This document shows positions 22,400 to 35,660 of a stretch of DNA of 64,000 bases, one piece after another; position 1 is the stretch's first letter, and each line of letters opens with the position of its first letter. The translations under genes were made by a program, and so were the position numbers. Origin of the DNA: Rhabdornis inornatus (Eukaryota > Chordata > Aves > Passeriformes > Rhabdornithidae); the NCBI GenBank assembly GCA_013397075.1, contig VWZS01009602.1:157955-221954 (forward strand), in the 5' to 3' direction. Below the pieces are notes generated by a model, which worked only from the letters and a program-made list of their open reading frames with translations, searched no databases and was not told where the DNA came from.

Positions 22400-25300
22400 C
22401 CAAAACAACTGTTGACTTTTAAAGGCATCCTGCTTCTCTAAAAGGAGGATATTTACTCTAAATGCAGTTTGTAGGGATTCTCAGCTAATTTGCTACCTAC
22501 ACATCTTTAATATGTTTGTGAATTCAGAAGATATTAATAATTGTAAGTATCTATGAGATTACTGTATTTTAAACCAGGCTTGACAGCACAATAGACTCCA
22601 ATAAAAGAAAGCATCAGTTGTACAAGGGATGCTTGAAAAGAAAGACAACTTGAATGCAAATAAGATTAAAAAAAAAATGACAAAGAAACTAAAACTGCAA
22701 GTGTATGTCTGCACTTCATCCTCTCCACATCATCTCAGGATCCAACATAAAAATACTGTTGTTATAATAAGAGGGGTTCTAATGGAAACTGAAGTGTAGA
22801 GGAGTAAAGATAGAACAAAGTGTTTTCCCATCACATTGGTACATTAATAATCTATAAAAGATGATGCATATTTAAATTTTCCTAACTGCTTAAAACTCTT
22901 TCTCACTGTTTGGGTTACGTAAAGAAATTTTCCTGATATAAAATATACTTCCAGCTTGATGGTCATCTGTAAATTCAGAGTGTGTTTCTCAGCAATTGAA
23001 AAAAATTCAGCTGCATCCAGCCTTACACTGGAAGAGATCAAGAGATATTTACAATATTTAAGTGCAGTCAAACTAAGGGTCTCACCAAAACCTTCCCACT
23101 GTTATTGTCATCATATATCAGATGACTCACAGGTAATACTAATGCATGAAGATTTTTAATGTGAGAACAAGTTATAGCTGAATTAAATGGTGCCTGATTA
23201 TAGAAATATATTCACCACTAAAGCGAAAAACAAAAATATACCCAAAATCTGCTCTAGGTGTGTTTTCCAGGTGTGTCCAAAGGAAGAGATAAAACCCTTG
23301 GCAGGTGCAAAAGGCAGATAAACTGTACTTTAGATTGTGTTCTTTCTATATATCTACAGTTATCATCACAGGGAGAGTCAGGAGTGGCAATACCTGCCTC
23401 TCGAAGCACTGCTGAGGGTTTTTTTCTAGATCATTTTCAGCCAAGCTTGGTTAAGAAGTTGTCATTCCCCTCTCCACATCACTGTGACACTGTGTGGGGA
23501 GCAGCTGTACACAGCTGGACCTGAGCAGCCTGAACTTATCCATTTTTATCAAACTTTTGGTTCTTCCAGTGACTTCCAGAAGCAACCAGCAGAGTCAGCA
23601 GAGAAAGAGATGAAGGCCTTAAGCCACAACCAAAGTGATGCCAGGGCTTTTATCTTTGACAGCTCTGTTCTCCAAACTGTCTGCCATGGAAATCCAGGAA
23701 ATTCATCCAAAGGCTCTGCCCTGTTAGTCTAGTCAGGAAATTTTCACACAAGGCTTGAAACAAGGTGATGATAAAAATCCATCTATTGCTCTAAATATGA
23801 TCCTGGGGGTTAAAGGGGAATTACAAAAGAGAAAAAAAAAAGGATTGTGGTAATAAGGGAAGCAAAAGGGACTGGAGGTGGATGAGTTTACTTTTCCAAC
23901 CATCTGTGGCAAAAAGGCAGGGCAGAAGCAGGTCCCTTTGGCATGGAGTATTGATATATTTCAGAAAGTTCAGAAAAAAGTTCCAGATGTGATAGCAAAC
24001 CAAAAGAGTGCATGGCATGCAAGAAAATAAAAGGTGGTGGGAATAACAGGAGCTGGAGAGCAAACCAACTGAGAGATCTGGCAGATAGATTCTTATAAAT
24101 AGATTCAATGAATTGTATGAAAAATAGGACTTTGGAGAAAGTTAAATACTAAAGGCACACTTGCCACCTGTCTCAGCTGGGACAAAAAAAGGAAATGTAA
24201 CAAAGCAATATAAAAGCTTCAAGACCTTTATACTATAAGTCAAAAGAAAAGAAAGACTAACAAGATAGAAACAGAGTTGACTAAAGATGTGTATAAATAG
24301 ATTGACATGTAAGGTTTAGATAAAAAAAGTTGAAGTACAAAATGTCTTATCAGTATCAAAACAAATAAAAGGTGATTAGGGTAGAAAATGTTGATTCATG
24401 ATTAGTGAAGAAAGAAAAAAGGAAATATCCATTACTGAACATAGGAAAAAAAAAGAGAGAGTAGGTGTCATAGAACAGACTAAGGTGTTTTCTGCCCTTT
24501 TAAATTCTTTCTTCATAAAAAAAAAATTAGCTGCACAACTAGATTTTTTATTTTAATACATGTAGAATCTGCAGTGTGAACACGAGTTAAAGTGGGTTCA
24601 GAGGAGTTAAATGCATTGCAGGCCCCAATGGAAAATTCACCTTAAAGTTATTCTAAAGCAAGTTAGGTCATCTCTAAACCAGAAATTATTATTTTCAACA
24701 TTGTGGAAAGGCTGGGGAAAGTCTCTCAGAACTGGAAAACTGAAAACTGTCTTTAAAAGAGAGGGGAAAGGATTTTTGAGTAGATTGGCTTTTAGAAGGG
24801 CACCTGTCTCAAAAAGCCAGGAAAACATAATGTGTGCTTAGGTAAATACACAGAAACCAATGTTCAATTCTGAAAGTCGCACCTTGACATTACTGGATAC
24901 ACAGCAATGCTCCCTGGGCACTGTCACAGATGTAATTGGATTGGCATGGTGCAATTTGCAGGAGGAGAGAAACCAGCAGTACCTGAGGAACTTGGGATTT
25001 ATTCCCTGTCAAATGCAGGACGGAGTCTTCAGCCTGAAGACCTCGGTCCTGGGGGCAGATCTCGGGGTTTGGGATTACAGCAGGAGAAAATGCACGTCTT
25101 TGCATTGGGGGATCTGATTCAAGCTGGCACACCACAATTAACTGCAAAGTCTCAGATGGTTTTTATTTTTACATATTTATTTTTCCCTGCCACAAGATAC
25201 AAACTAGGATGTTTAGTTAGAAAAACATGTTTAATTGTACTCTGCATAAACTTCCATTTAGAAAGAAAATGTTTTTCAAATAAAGTTCTTTAAATGTTTT

Positions 25301-27456
25301 GTGTGACATCTGGACTTTTTTCTTTTTTATTTTTTCTTTTTTTTTTTTTTTCTTTTTTTGTATAAAGGGTCTGAAAAGAATTTAGAATCCCAGACTCCTT
25401 GTGGTTCTCACATCTTCATAGAAAGGCAGATACTAGAATGTGCTTGCTGCTGGGAACTGACACTTCACAATTAATAAGGGAGGAAAACGCCTCTGACTAA
25501 GTACAGGTTTGATCCTGTAGTGCCTGGGAGTTCTGCCTGAGGCTTTTTTTGGAGAGGACTGGGAATTGTATGCAGGATGGGGATGGGAGTTTGAAAAGAT
25601 TGTTTCCTCCCTGTGTCATGATGTGCACGTGCAACATTCCCACTGGGCAGTGGGGACAGGAGGGTTCCTCCTGCAGCCACCATCCAGGCAGGTGCAGCAC
25701 ACAGGAGAAGCTCACACACACAGCAATAATGCAGATTATATTCCCCAGACCATTTAAATAAATGCAGTATGATTCAGTCTCCTAATTTCACCACAACTCC
25801 TAAAATTTATTTGTTGCTTCTCTGGAAGATTTGCTTTCTGAAGGCATATAATGATATAGAATCTTAATCATTCTTTTTTTTTTTAAAGGAAAATGTTATA
25901 AACATTTCCAAAGAAGCTGTAAAAAGCACAAATTGTTAGGGTTCAAAACGAAAAAAGGCAGGAACCAACATTTTTTATCATTTCTTCTAGTCCTTTGGAG
26001 TTAACCTTACCACTTTTTATGGGCTAGGTCAACTAGAATATTGTTTTGGGCTTTCGGTCCATGCTTTACTCCTATTCTCCGTGGTTTAAAAATTACAGCT
26101 GCTTTGAAGATAAACAAATTCCAGTCCAGGGCTACAGAAGAATAAAAACCTTCAACAGTTTTCAGGAATACCAAAAAACTTAGGTCCTATATCCCTTGGA
26201 ATGTCAGTGGCAGCCAGGTGTTTAACTCTTCCAAGCTCTTTTGCAAATCCTACCTGAAATCTCTGTTATATGTAAGAGTTTTGCCTGTTGAGCTGAAGGA
26301 CCAGAATCGACTCTTGCACAGTATGTTTCTTATAATTACTCACAATGGGAGACTGCATTGACAGCCAGCTCTGGGAGGTATTTCTGAGTCTCTGATTTCT
26401 AACATTCTTCACTTTCTCACCCTATGGTATGAACAGACTGCCTCTTATTGCTGACAATTTATGTTTTCCCTCTATCACCCACCTACGTAACATCTATGTT
26501 GAGCATTTACGTTTACACTAATAGCCCCTGAGAATCAATTACCATAAGGAGATCTGTTTCTTTACACTTCAACTGATGAATCAGTCATAGGTTAAAACAA
26601 GAGGAGGTAAAAAGCCAGCATGTCTGCACAGATTTTCTAAAAGCCCTTTACTTAAAAATACTCTGGATACAGAATTTTATTTTATTTTTTTTCCCTGTCA
26701 TGTGCATGCTCAATATTATTTTACCGGCCTTAAAATCTGCTTTCATAAATGAATTGAGCAGAAAAGCACTCAGGATTAAGTGTCTATTTTACACACTCCA
26801 CCAGTGTGTAGTATCCCCATGCAGCAGAACACAGGCTGTTTAGTTGGCACTCCCTGGTGGAAAGAAGCATGATAGCAAACCGAGCTTAACTTCAGGCCTG
26901 ATCTTGTAAATATGGCACTGTGAGGAGGACAGGAAAAACCTTCTGATATCCCAACCACCAGAGATTATTTACCAGCCCCGGGTAGAGTTCTTCCATGGAG
27001 ATTTTGCCCATCCCTCACGCACAGAGAGGGATTTGTGGGTCTGTTGATGACTTTCCACTCTTTCTAAAAAAGCTCTCTGCGACAATGAGTCCTTTCTACC
27101 CTTCCCAAAGCTTTTTCAGAAGTGTGGAACCGTCACCTGTACAGAATGTGATGTCTGTCCTGATTTTTCTTTCACAGACCAAGCTAAAATGGCTTAAAGA
27201 ACCTTACTCACATTTCTAAAATAGATCCCAGATGGCCAAAGTTGCCCAAAAGCTGATTATTTTCTAACCTTTTCAAATGTTGTTCAGAAACACCTTTGCT
27301 TTCTAATTACTGACCAAACTGTCAGCAATGCTCTTTATTAGAAGATGCAGTTATGTCCCATCAGGCTCCTGGAATGTGTGTGCATTTCCAGAATGATTCT
27401 TTCTGTGGCCATAAGAGTCTGAGCTGCAAAGCAGCCTAAAGACAGAAATCTCACAG
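22400..27456. other. Non-coding DNA without a recognisable gene
   Basis: AT-rich with short frames only. The + strand is purine-rich from about 23820 to 24470, with many AAAGAAA words. This may be an old, unrecognised repeat. A somewhat GC-richer part (about 24900-25130) gives a 128-codon frame ending at 25293, and AATAAA occurs at 25279-25284, but I recognise no protein in it. A T-rich tract lies at 25315-25360. None of this amounts to a supported gene. Confidence 0.5.
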
Positions 27457-27624
27457 GGCAAAGGGCACCTGGCCAGTGGCAAAGGGCATCTGGCCAGTGG
27501 CAAAGGGCACCTGGCCAGTGACAAAGGGCATCTGGCCAGTGGCAAAGGGCACCTGGCCAGTGACAAAGCGCATCTGGCCAGTGGCAATGGGCACCTGGCC
27601 AGTGGCAATGGGCACCTGGCCAGT
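27457..27624. repeat. 21-bp minisatellite, eight copies, alternating subtypes
   Basis: Eight uninterrupted 21-base units begin at 27457, 27478, 27499 and so on to 27604. Each contains the palindrome CTGGCCAG and an E-box that is CACCTG in units 1, 3, 5, 7 and 8 and CATCTG in units 2, 4 and 6. Units 4 and 6 also share GACAAAG instead of GGCAAAG, so part of the array grew as 42-base dimers. As 21 is divisible by 3, reverse-strand frames (27338-27670 and 27351-27665) read as seven-residue peptide repeats. No exon signals support coding. Confidence 0.96.
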
Positions 27625-30600
27625 GGCCTTTCTCTGCTACGTGTAATTTCCTGCCACAAAGGCAATCCAAGCCCCAGGTTTTGTCACCTAAGTGGTACCT
27701 TTACTCAAGAGAATGTACAGATCTACACTTTTCACACCCTCCTGGGAGCAGATAGCCTCCATTCAGGAAGTAATGAGAAGAGCCCAGATATTCATTGACA
27801 CTTTTAACCAAATACTGCCTTTCTAACCTGTGATTATATAGGTAAAATGGCAATAGAGGCATGGATGAACAAAGGTAGTTGCCAGGAAACACTGGCAAAA
27901 TGTTTTCCAAGCACAGGCAAAATTAACAAAAAAAAAATTGCATGTTAATGCAATTTAAATGCCAATCTCAAAGCTCTCAAGATCTTCCTAATTCTGAAGT
28001 TCACAGTGAAGAATTTATAAAACTATCAAAGGAATCCCTTTTTTTGGATCAAATCCATTCCAATTTAATTAAACATCCTGAAAAAATATTTTGTAAAAGA
28101 CAAATATTTTTAAAGTTAATGCAAGGCAACATTGATATGTATAATTTCCATCTGAGACGTATAAAAACCATATGACTGCTGTTCATAGTTACAGTCTCAC
28201 AGCAATTTCCCAATTATAGCTCCTTATTTAAGAAGTGAAAAGACTTTATTTTCAAACCACCTGTCTCTTTTCTTATACATTACTATCAGTATTAAAAATG
28301 TAAAAGAAAATTTCATGGCCAACTTTTAGCCTCATTTTCATGGGCAGCTTTTAGCATTAGTTTCATGTATATAGGCCTTGCATACTGACCATATCTAGCA
28401 GACATATAAATCATATAAATCAAATCTCCCCTTGCAATGCAACCACAGTTAAAAAGAATTTGAGAAATATCAGAGTCACCAAAGTCCATAATATCTTTGA
28501 CTTAAAGCACTTGCAGGGCACATCTGCTATAAGAGAGGAGATTGCCTTTTTATATAATTTTTTTTTTTTTGAGTGGAACCGCCATGCAAATAACTCCAAA
28601 TAAAGAAGGGAGGCAACATAACTTGGATTAATGTCTTGCAGAGCCAAGAAGTTTATGACAGCAGGAACCAAACTACAGCTCTGCAGAGGCTTTCAGGCAG
28701 CACTGAGGCAGTGGAGGTGTGGCTGGTTTGTCACTTAAGAAACTGCAATGCTCGGAGCCATCTCCTCTTCCTGCCAGATTTCCTCTATTGATGGAATGTT
28801 CTGGGCAGTGGGACTGGGATCCTGCTTAGGTGCTCCTGGGAAAGGTACATCTCTGCAGCTGTCATGGCCCATTAAGGGAACTCTATTTTATTCCTAAATC
28901 AGTCAGAAGAGGGGGAATGCTAGGGTCCCCCATACAGTGATTCAGCAAGATGTTTTCCTTCTCTCTACTGCTAACTAGAACTGCATTTCAGCTGCAAACA
29001 CTCAAAGAAACCCCTATTGTATTTTTGCCTGCTAACTCCATTTTCAAGAGAAAGAGCTTTCAATATTTGTGTTTTCACAATGAGGGAACACTTATATACC
29101 TGCCTTTGTCTGGTGCTAATGACAGTCTTAATTAATTCCAGGAAAATACCAGATATGTCTCCCTTGCAAGGATTTTGTCCTCCACAAGTGGCTGTTTTCT
29201 CTTACATTCCATGGGCAAGATCCAAAATCCATAGGGTCAATTGGACTTGGACAAGTATGTTTTGGCTGGGGTCATGCATGCCCAGGTTATTTGGCATTCA
29301 TTGTTAGTAAAATTACACCTCTGCTGTCATGCCTGTAATCCATCTCCCCTCCATAAAATTATGCATTAATCTTTCCAGGGCTAATTTTCAGATATCCTTC
29401 ACCTTTTTCATATGGTCCATGGAGTCAGCTCATATTTACATTTGCTTAATGTTCACACATGGCCATGGTTCAGTTCACATCCTCCTGGTAACACATTTAA
29501 CCTGAGCATGCATCACACCCTCGACTTTCCACATTGTTACTGTGCAACTTGATCTCTTCAAAACTAGGGTTTGTCATGATAATATATTTGCAGAGCAGGT
29601 TTACTTTCCTTTGCTCACAACACCCAAACATGTCTTGGGTAGACCAATGAAATTTAGTCCTCAGGGTCACTAGTTCCACAGTTTATGAAAAACTTCAGGA
29701 AATATCACTTTGGTCCACTTATTCCTTCTTCACCATTTTGCCAATAGCCATGCTTGAAGTAATGCAGGATATTTTAAAGTAACATAAATAAATGGGAAAA
29801 TGACACTACATCAGTCTAAATGCTGTTCAGGAATGATGCAGAACAAATAGGGAAAATATCATATATGTAAATCATTTGTGAAATCAAGTTTAAATTAATG
29901 GCAAACAAAATTGAGTTCCCTTTGTGGTTGATTTCCATTTAGCTGCACCCAACAATAAAATAGTTATCAAAGAAAGCTACCAATTAGATTTTAATTCAAA
30001 ACATTTCCAGAAAAAACAGTTCCCAAATCTCAATTGATATCTCTCCAACAACCTCCTAATTGCAGCAAGTTGGTGGTAAAGGGAAGGAAAAAAAAAACCT
30101 GCTTTAAATGAAAAAAATGTATTCCGTCTGCTGGAGCATGCAGTATCCTTTCCTTAATTATTCCCAGGACTTCCCCCGTACATGAAACTTCCGCTGAAGA
30201 TTATATATAGACAGATAAATATGTCTGTGCTGTCTGTGCATGTGCACACACACGGATGTATGCTGAGGCAAAGAGACAGGAGACCTCATTGTTTCAAAAT
30301 TTGAGGAATTTGTAACCAGTGTTCCACTGCATTCACATGGACTGCACTATTGGGCAAAGGTTAAACAGTCCACAGCATTCAGATCCAGGGAATTTCTTCC
30401 ATTTGGTTCTATCAAGTGGTATGCCTTCTTGAAATGATCTTTAGAATAATCAGGAATTTGGAATCACCTACAATGGGAACTCTCCAGAGCCTGTCTGATC
30501 TGACCTTTCAGTATCCAAAACCAGTAAAATATGTCGCCTTAGCCAGGAAGTGCAGCAAAATTCATTCTTCCTCTATTTTCCTGTCTGGGGTAGACAGACT

Positions 30601-31511
30601 CATCCCATGACTCTGCCTTCATCTAAATGAGACCATGCTCTTCTGAAACCCCCCAGTCTGGCCCTTGCCATTTTCCTCTGTCCACAGTTTGACACCTGTT
30701 GACAGACCTCTGCAGAGTCCTAAAAACCAAGAAGGATGACACTGAGACAGCTAAAGCCTGATCTGCCTGGCAAGAATAAGCTGCACGTGACAAGAGATGG
30801 AAAATTTTAAAAATATTCTTTATGTTTTAAGCAGAAACTTCCAGGCAGATGAGCAGTGATGTCTTTGAGACATGCAAAATCAACACTACATTATCTAGGA
30901 AGAACTAAAAATGTCTGACCACCTTCCACACTGAAAGATCAGTCAGTGAGCAACAGACAATATCTTACATCTTGCTCTCCTGCTTGGAAACCATGCAACC
31001 CTCTACAAGTATTGAACTCTTCTGAGCTGGATTTTTAAATATCATCTAGCATTTGAAAATATGGTCATAGTCCACATTCCAGCCCACCCAGTATACAGGC
31101 ATTGCACTGCTAGGGAAGATGGATTAGCAAATTGAGGATGAGGCAAAGCTGAGAGGACAGTGCTGAACATCCTTTACAAGGAAGGACAGATGAATCAGCA
31201 TGCAAGGAGCATAACAGATATTTATTAGCTGATGGTGTCACAAAAGCAGATTTTTTCCACACAGTACATGAATACTTTCAAACATAATCTCAATAATACC
31301 AGTCAATGCATCTCCTGAAATTCCCCTCGCATGGAAATTTTTTAATCTGATTGGAGAAATTGGTGCCCTTTATGTTCTCGGGAGATTAAAGTCTCATTGG
31401 TTCCCCTCCAGCTCTTAGGGTTAAAAGAGAAGGATGTTTGTGTAGTTTATGGTCTAGGGTGGGGCATATTTTAGGTTCTTCCATTGGGGTTCTAGAAACA
31501 TCACATCAACA
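27625..31511. other. Non-coding DNA without a recognisable gene
   Basis: Unique AT-rich sequence. It has a T12 run at about 28559-28570 and a (CA)n spot near 30245-30253. No CR1, LTR, exon or RNA gene was recognised. Confidence 0.55.
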
Positions 31512-31745
31512 AGCTTCACCAGGGGAGGTTTAGGTTGGACATCAGGAAGAATTCCTTCATGGAAAGGGCAGTTAAGCATTGGAATGTGCTGCCCAGGGAG
31601 GTGGTGGCATCACTAACCCTGGAAGTGTTCACAAAACAGCTGGATGTGACACCTTGTGCCATGGGCTATTTGACAAGGTGGTGATGGGTCAAAGGTTGGA
31701 CCTGACAATCTCTGAGTTCTTTTCCAACCTTAATGATCCTGGGGG
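31512..31745 (+). mobile_element. CR1 LINE 3' end, 5'-truncated
   Basis: The CR1 3' signature starts with GGTTTAGGTTGGACATCAGG (31527-31546). It continues through the GCCCAGGGAGGTGGTGGCAT block and the CCTGACAATCTCTGAGTTCT / TTTCCAACCTTAATGATCCT end. The terminal octamers have decayed to AATGATCCTGG. Only about 235 bases remain and nothing codes. The start is approximate, since the preceding bases (CAACAAGCTTCACCAG) may also belong to the element. Confidence 0.9.
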
Positions 31746-31940
31746 GCTTAAAGGGTCCTACTGTGATAATTTCCCACATAACACATCTGAAAGAACAGTT
31801 GAGGGATGTCTGAGATCCTGCGTGTCTGTAGATGAAAGAATTATCTGAAAATTATCGTGGTAAAGAAACTAACTCAGGGCATGTTCTCTTTATCACAATA
31901 CAGCTGCTCTACTTTCAAAATAAACTCAGCCAGTGTGAAA

Positions 31941-31984
31941 GTATCTTGATTTTCTCAAAAAAGTACCTTGATTTTCTCAAAAAA
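31941..31984. repeat. 22-bp tandem duplication
   Basis: Two adjacent 22-base copies share TTGATTTTCTCAAAAAA and differ only at one base near the start (GTATC versus GTACC). The near identity points to a fairly recent slippage or duplication event. Confidence 0.9.
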
Positions 31985-34900
31985 GTATTCATGAAGAGTC
32001 TGGCATCCTTGGTGCACATTACATTAACTCTTGCAATTTCAAAAAACTCAGCTTCACTATAAATGCTTGTGTCTGTAAGATGCCATCTCGGATTTTCTGG
32101 CTTGCTTTCCAGTTTAGGTTTATTTTTCACGGTTAGGAAATGCATCTTTAAATATCAGAACAATTGCTGATTATGTGAAGTGAATTTTTATAGACTGTGT
32201 TTTCATTTGTTTAGTAGGGAAAAAAAAAAAAGACAGGAAAGAAGATATTTGGTGTCTCCAGCAGAGGAATGGAATGAAATAAAAAAAAATTAACACAACC
32301 TCAGGCACATCCAATTTAATCATTATACCAATTCAAAGATGTTTTAACACTGTTTTTGGTTGTGTCCCTGACTTCTTGCAACCTTTACTTGGTCAAACCC
32401 ACCCACAGAGAAACACAGATGACTTCCCTTCCCTGGAAAGATATGTTAAGCAACAAAGCAAAGCCTTTTAACAACTACAAAGGCTGCTGTAACAAGGGAT
32501 CCTACTTGCCCCTCATTCTATAGCTAGGGTCAGCAATGAAATTTGGTTATAAATTCAAATGTTCATGCAATTCTAGATTATTTGAGTTCAAATGTTTTGA
32601 TTCGAAGTGCCTTTGGTCTTCCAATTAATGTGATAAATAAAGAGCCCTGCTCAAATGTTAATTCTCAGCAGAAACTAAACTTACCAGCTATTGTCACAGC
32701 TACACATAAAACAAGTGAGAGGTGGAGCTGCCTCTAATAAATATTTTCTGTGTTTCATCAGAGGAGTGTGGTCTGAATAATAGCTCTGACAAAGACCAGC
32801 ATGTCTAAGATCAAGACAGCAACACATACCAACAGGCCAGAGGGGAAAATATCTCATCTAAAGACCAAACAGAAAAATCCCTTGTAGCTGTGATTATCAG
32901 ACACACAGAGAACTGCTCTCTGGAAGGTCTTTGAGGCTCATTGTCCCACCCCCTACTATTACACTCTATCTACAAGAAAGACACGGAAGTCACACACCAG
33001 TACCCACAGACATCCGCAAATATTGACTTCATTAAAATCATATTGTGCTTCTTTTCTCTCAGTTTTTTGTTTTTGGGTTTTGTTTTTTTTTTTTTATCTG
33101 TAGGAAAGTGTCCTCTCCGGATGTTTTCTTCCCCCATTTCCCTTATTAAGATGTTGAGGACTCTGCCTCCTTCTTCCTGTGGGTAATTGAAACAAAAAAA
33201 CCTCACAAAACAAAAGCCATCATTCGATCTCTGCTTTGTCTCTTACTACAATAAAATGATTTTCCTTTATAGCACACATTTATATGCTTGACATCTATGC
33301 TTGACATTTAGTAATAAAACTGAAGTCATAATCTGCTTTCAGTTAGAGGACTCGTCTTGAAACCCTTTGGTATTCTTGTCAAAAATAATAATTGCTCATT
33401 GTCAGCATTAACCTCCTTGAGCCTGCAGATCCATCATTCCCATTGCTCGACCTAACAAGCATTGCTGCCTACAAAAAGCTGCTGTTGAGGTAATGGATGG
33501 AACACTGCAGCTGTTACATCTTACTAGAAGTTCTTATAGTGGTACTTCATGGTAACATTATCTGGGAATGGTTCAAAACAAGTCCTTAGTTACAGAAAAA
33601 AAAACTCAGAGCTTTTGCAGAATTATATTAATTCACAAAAAGCCTCATTTATCAGGCACTCCCACACGCCCTATTAATAACAAAACCCACACAGGTTTGT
33701 TCTCTTAATGTTTTTATCAGAAAGTGAACTTGTTGTACCACATAAACTATTTGTGCCAAGTGGGATAACACTTGAGATAATCTTTCAGAGTTTTCCACAA
33801 AACTTTTCTAGTTCACTTCAGGTAATAATCTCTCCAGCTGAATATTTCAGGATATCTGAGGTACACAAGGAAAGTTTGAGATATGATAGAAAGGTCTAGT
33901 ATGTAATTATTAAGATCAGTTTAGAAATTAAAAAAAAAAATTAAAATAACCCCAAATTTTCTAAGCAATTAGAAATCTAGCTAGATGTCCATTTGAATAA
34001 GTAAGAAAGTGTTTCCACCTCAAGCTGGAAATTCTGCCCATGTAGAAAAAACCCAAAGAATTATGAATGCTTTCTCCACAAAACATGCTGGAAAGACAAT
34101 AATTCTCTGGGGGAAAAAACCCAAACAAATAAAGAAACAAAGAAACAAAAAACCCCAACCCCAAACTGGCTAAGCTGTAAATGGTGCTCATCAAATTTCT
34201 AACCAAGAATTACAGCACAATTAATTTGCTTCTTCTTAACTCCCTTTCCCTTATGTAGGGTAAACTGAAGGGAAAATCTCCTGCTTCTGTCCAGGCTTTT
34301 TCATCAGGAGCCAGGAAGTGACTGACTATAAGAAAAATGTTTTTCCTAGAATTGTTTGAGACTCTACGACTTGCCTTGCTGTCTATTTCAAATACTTCTT
34401 TGAGTTCAAGTTTCCCAGTTATATCAGTGGAACTGCATTCAAAAACAGTTATCAGGGCTGTGTAAGATAAGAGATGACACTGTGACTGGTACCACACAAC
34501 ACCAACCCTAAATGCATTCATAATTCTAGAGTGTAATTAGTCTAAAGATATTTGTGCTTATCACAGAGGTATGGCATTCATAATGAAAATCACAATACTC
34601 ATCGATTGAGTATTACCCACAGTAAATGTTAAAGTATGAGAGTTTGATAGGGGTTGACATGTGAAAGGAAAATTCTGTGTGTAATGATGCTAGTAGCACT
34701 TATGGTGTTATAAAATATCACTTTAGGTTTGTATTTTCCTAACTGGAGAGGTGCCATGGTGGGGAAATAGCAATTTTTGTTGATGATAGTGGCAAAAACT
34801 TGTAGATGTCCTGAATGCATCAACACTGGTCAAATATGGGGCTTGAGATTGCATTTAGTCATTGAATGCAGCAATAACTTTTTGACAATATCTGGTGGGT

Positions 34901-35627
34901 TTACCATACAATTGTAATTTCACTGATTTGCAGTCTGAAAATAAAAGATGAATGTCCCTAATAAGGGTCTATCCATATAAAATAAACCACAATGAACCTC
35001 ATCTTGCAAAGACAACCATCTAATGTCAGTTGTGTTGTTACAACTAAAGGCATCACTTGGCCAAAATAATTGTATTAAAATAGTATATGAAGGGAATCAG
35101 TGCAGTTTGACAGCTGACACCCAAGCACACATTTTCAGTCTCACTTTATTAGAAATCTAGCATCTCACTAAAGGAGGTTGTTTGGTCAGAAAATCAGGCA
35201 TGAATTTATGCTGATGGAGAAAGAAAGTGCCACATCTGATAAATTCTCCTTCCCCTCCCCATGTCCTGCCCTCTCAGCACTGCTTGGGATGTCAGAGTTT
35301 CCCATCTCACATACAGCACATCCATTTACAGGCAAAACTGGCCAAGGTATTGACCCTCCTGTAATCCTGGTTTTTGATCTGAAAGACAAGCAGAGGTGTT
35401 GACAGCCTGGACAGACATACACTCATCAGGGGTGGTGCTGCTGAGAGGAATGCTGCTCAGTGTGCATGTTCCTGTTATTCCAGCTCTCAGATGTCCCCTC
35501 CTATGCTGCACTGCAGGAATCAGTGTGGTGCAGAGGGGATGTGATCACAAGGTACCACTGTCCCTAAGGTCAGTTTATAGCTTCAACTGGCTTCAGAGAC
35601 TTTTGTGGAAGGTCAGTTAGGATTTTT

Positions 35628-35629
<2 letters not shown>

Positions 35630-35658
<29 letters not shown>
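35630..35658. repeat. T29 homopolymer
   Basis: An uninterrupted run of 29 T on the + strand, by far the longest homopolymer in the window. CR1 elements do not end in poly(A), and no SINE or processed pseudogene body is recognisable on the reverse strand side (to the left). The length may be inaccurate, since such runs are prone to sequencing error. Confidence 0.95.

Positions 35659-35660
<2 letters not shown>

Noticed and set aside
23820..24470. Purine-rich block considered as an LTR or other retroelement
   Set aside because: No TG...CA ends, polyadenylation context or known motif order could be made out. It may be simple purine-rich sequence.
27338..27670. Reverse-strand frames with seven-residue repeats (110 and 104 codons)
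   Set aside because: The periodicity comes from the 21-bp DNA repeat, and two different frames look equally open. No promoter or exon signal was seen.
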